From an uncultured Porphyromonadaceae bacterium (lineage in GTDB: Bacteria; Bacteroidota; Bacteroidia; Bacteroidales; Muribaculaceae), in NCBI GenBank assembly GCA_947176355.1, contig CAMWQY010000102.1:1-8496 (forward strand): a stretch of 8,496 bases of DNA, in the 5' to 3' direction. How positions within the stretch are numbered: the first letter of the stretch is position 1; each line of letters starts with the position of its first letter. The position numbers and the translations under genes were made by a program. This document shows positions 7,192 to 8,496 of this stretch, one piece after another. The notes below the pieces were generated by a model. It did not search any database and was not told the origin of the DNA. It was given only the letters and a program-made list of their open reading frames with translations.

Positions 7192-8496
7192 TTATTTTAC
7201 TTGGAGGAGGGAACCGGATGAGTGGGCTACTGTAGAGGGTGAGTATTGGGATTGGGCGGTGGCTATGCCGCAGCTGAATGTGCCCTCTTGGCTGACGGTG
7301 CAATCGTAGCTTATCACATGCTGTCCTTTAGGGAGCCAACCGAAGAAAAGATTGGTCTGAGTGTCGCGGACTTCCCTGTAGAAGCCTACTCCGTCGGATG
7401 AAGTGTAGCCGGAGAGTTGGACCGTTGGTTCGAGGCATGCACTGCGTTCGTCAGTAACTGCCACATAGTCCATATCGCGTCCCGCTGTTATGAAGAGTGT
7501 CACTCTGACTTTCATTCCCTTCTCAAGAGTGATTCCTTCTTTTGGTGTCAATTCTCCGTCGTTGCCTTCTACGAGAGCCACAATGCTCTTTCGGATAGAG
7601 AGTTCAGGAACTTCGGCTGCCACAACTTCAAGAATTGGGGATTCATACTGGCATATCACACCTCCCCATGCAGGGGAATTCCCTTTTCTTGAAATAGAAA
7701 GAGTTTTCTTAGAGGCTTCCTTGGCATCGAGCGTCATAGTGAATGAGCCGGTTAGTTTAGCAGTCTCAGGAATAGAAAGTTTTTTACCTTTTATATAGAA
7801 TTGTGGCGCATCATTTCCAACGGCTGTCCAATCCGTACCGGATGTAAGGATAGCATTTACAGTCTCAACGGTATATGTGCGTTTGCCCCAGTCTTGATAC
7901 TGACGGCTGAGTACAAGCCATTGACGCAGTGAGTCAACAATCTTGTTGGAGGGCTGGATTTCAGCAAAAGCTTCGAGCACGAGGGTAGTGGTTTGAATAG
8001 TATTCAAACCGCCCCAGCCTGAATTGAGATTATCAAACCACATACCTTTTTCAGGTGACTCACTCGCAAATTGACGGAGTGACTCAAGGATTTCGTTTGC
8101 GGTCTTATTGTCGCCGGCACGCCATAATAAAGTGGCAGCTTTTGCCTTTGAGCCGATTTCGAGATCTTTCCATTCTTTTGCTAAATCCTTGTATGCCTTG
8201 GTTGCAATAGACTTCATTTCTGAGCCTGTAGCGTCTTTCGGGAGTAAGTTGGATGGGAAAGAACTGCGCACATATAGCCAATCAAGAAGATAGCTTAGCG
8301 ATTCCCCTTTCTTGTGATATTTCTTATAATCTTTCACTGTCTCTGAATCCACATATCGGATAGCAGATTTCACCATTCCTTCAGCTCCGTCGAGATGTTT
8401 CATTGCGCCAGCCTTCATGATCATCGCAAACTTGCTTAGAACATCGCGGGTGATATATGGGGATGGTTGCATTTCAGGACACCAGCTCCAACCACC
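7192..8496 (-). CDS. Alpha-2-macroglobulin-like protein, C-terminal part (5' end outside window)
   Basis: The reading frame is open to the window edge, so these are the last 434 residues of a larger protein. The visible part begins GGWSWCPEMQPSPYIT, the beginning of a conserved alpha-helical segment in bacterial alpha-2-macroglobulins. Helical repeats of the toroid-like domain follow, with a second tryptophan- and glycine-rich turn (MWFDNLNSGWGGLNTIQTT). Beta-rich C-terminal domains come next, with the late stretch YREVRDTQTNLFFGWLPKG and GTFSCGIATAQSQYSPSTVA near the end. Such large periplasmic, often membrane-anchored proteins are thought to trap foreign proteases. The position of any CGEQ-type thioester and of a signal peptide or lipobox lies upstream, so neither can be judged. 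Methionine codon 8472 is internal and not the start. The family name rests on recognised sequence resemblance without a search. It stops 27 nt before the terminator hairpin and is probably transcriptionally separate from nuo. Confidence 0.8.
   Translation of the reverse strand, partial: GGWSWCPEMQPSPYITRDVLSKFAMIMKAGAMKHLDGAEGMVKSAIRYVDSETVKDYKKYHKKGESLSYLLDWLYVRSSFPSNLLPKDATGSEMKSIATKAYKDLAKEWKDLEIGSKAKAATLLWRAGDNKTANEILESLRQFASESPEKGMWFDNLNSGWGGLNTIQTTTLVLEAFAEIQPSNKIVDSLRQWLVLSRQYQDWGKRTYTVETVNAILTSGTDWTAVGNDAPQFYIKGKKLSIPETAKLTGSFTMTLDAKEASKKTLSISRKGNSPAWGGVICQYESPILEVVAAEVPELSIRKSIVALVEGNDGELTPKEGITLEKGMKVRVTLFITAGRDMDYVAVTDERSACLEPTVQLSGYTSSDGVGFYREVRDTQTNLFFGWLPKGQHVISYDCTVSQEGTFSCGIATAQSQYSPSTVAHSSGSLLQVK

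Noticed and set aside
7417..7798. Plus-strand open frames opposite the alpha-2-macroglobulin gene
   Set aside because: They overlap each other in different frames, lack motifs and lie antisense to a continuous conserved reading frame.

Overview
The window carries one strand of genes (all on the minus strand) from what looks like a Bacteroidota genome, most likely order Bacteroidales. A Muribaculaceae-like affiliation is my guess and is not demonstrated. The signs are: a fused NuoC-NuoD, a very short ATP synthase epsilon subunit without its helical C-terminal domain, a long AtpB with a signal peptide and periplasmic extension, a bacterial alpha-2-macroglobulin, start codons mostly without Shine-Dalgarno sequences, and a promoter matching the Bacteroidota -33/-7 consensus (TTG, about 20 bp, TAnnTTTG).

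Layout in the direction of transcription (right to left): 8496-7192 is the C-terminal 434 residues of an alpha-2-macroglobulin-like protein, cut by the window edge. 7191-6918 is a 274-bp intergenic region. It holds a pair of inverted, individually palindromic repeats (a REPIN/BIME-like doublet, 7074-7167), whose first hairpin is followed by T-runs and looks like the terminator of the upstream gene. It also holds a good promoter (6992-7023) for the next operon. 6917-3176 is nuoA-nuoB-nuoCD-nuoH, encoding the membrane-arm and connecting subunits of respiratory complex I. 3175-3085 is a 91-bp spacer with a perfect 8-bp inverted repeat. 3084-49 is atpD-atpC-atpB, encoding F-type ATP synthase beta, epsilon and a subunits. 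1-54 is a 9-bp tandem repeat that runs into the atpB stop codon.

Functionally, the Nuo proteins would form part of a proton-pumping quinone reductase and the Atp proteins part of the ATP synthase that uses the gradient. Two things stand out. First, nuoH is followed by atpD instead of nuoI, so the complex I operon is either split, rearranged next to the ATP synthase operon, or misjoined in assembly. Second, atpD is broken by a one-base insertion exactly inside its Walker A codons; the two halves otherwise join into a normal 499-residue beta subunit, so this is either a sequence error or a recent inactivating change. I see no unmistakably new system here. The best candidates for a closer look are the REPIN-like doublet, the nuoH-atpD junction and the atpD frameshift.
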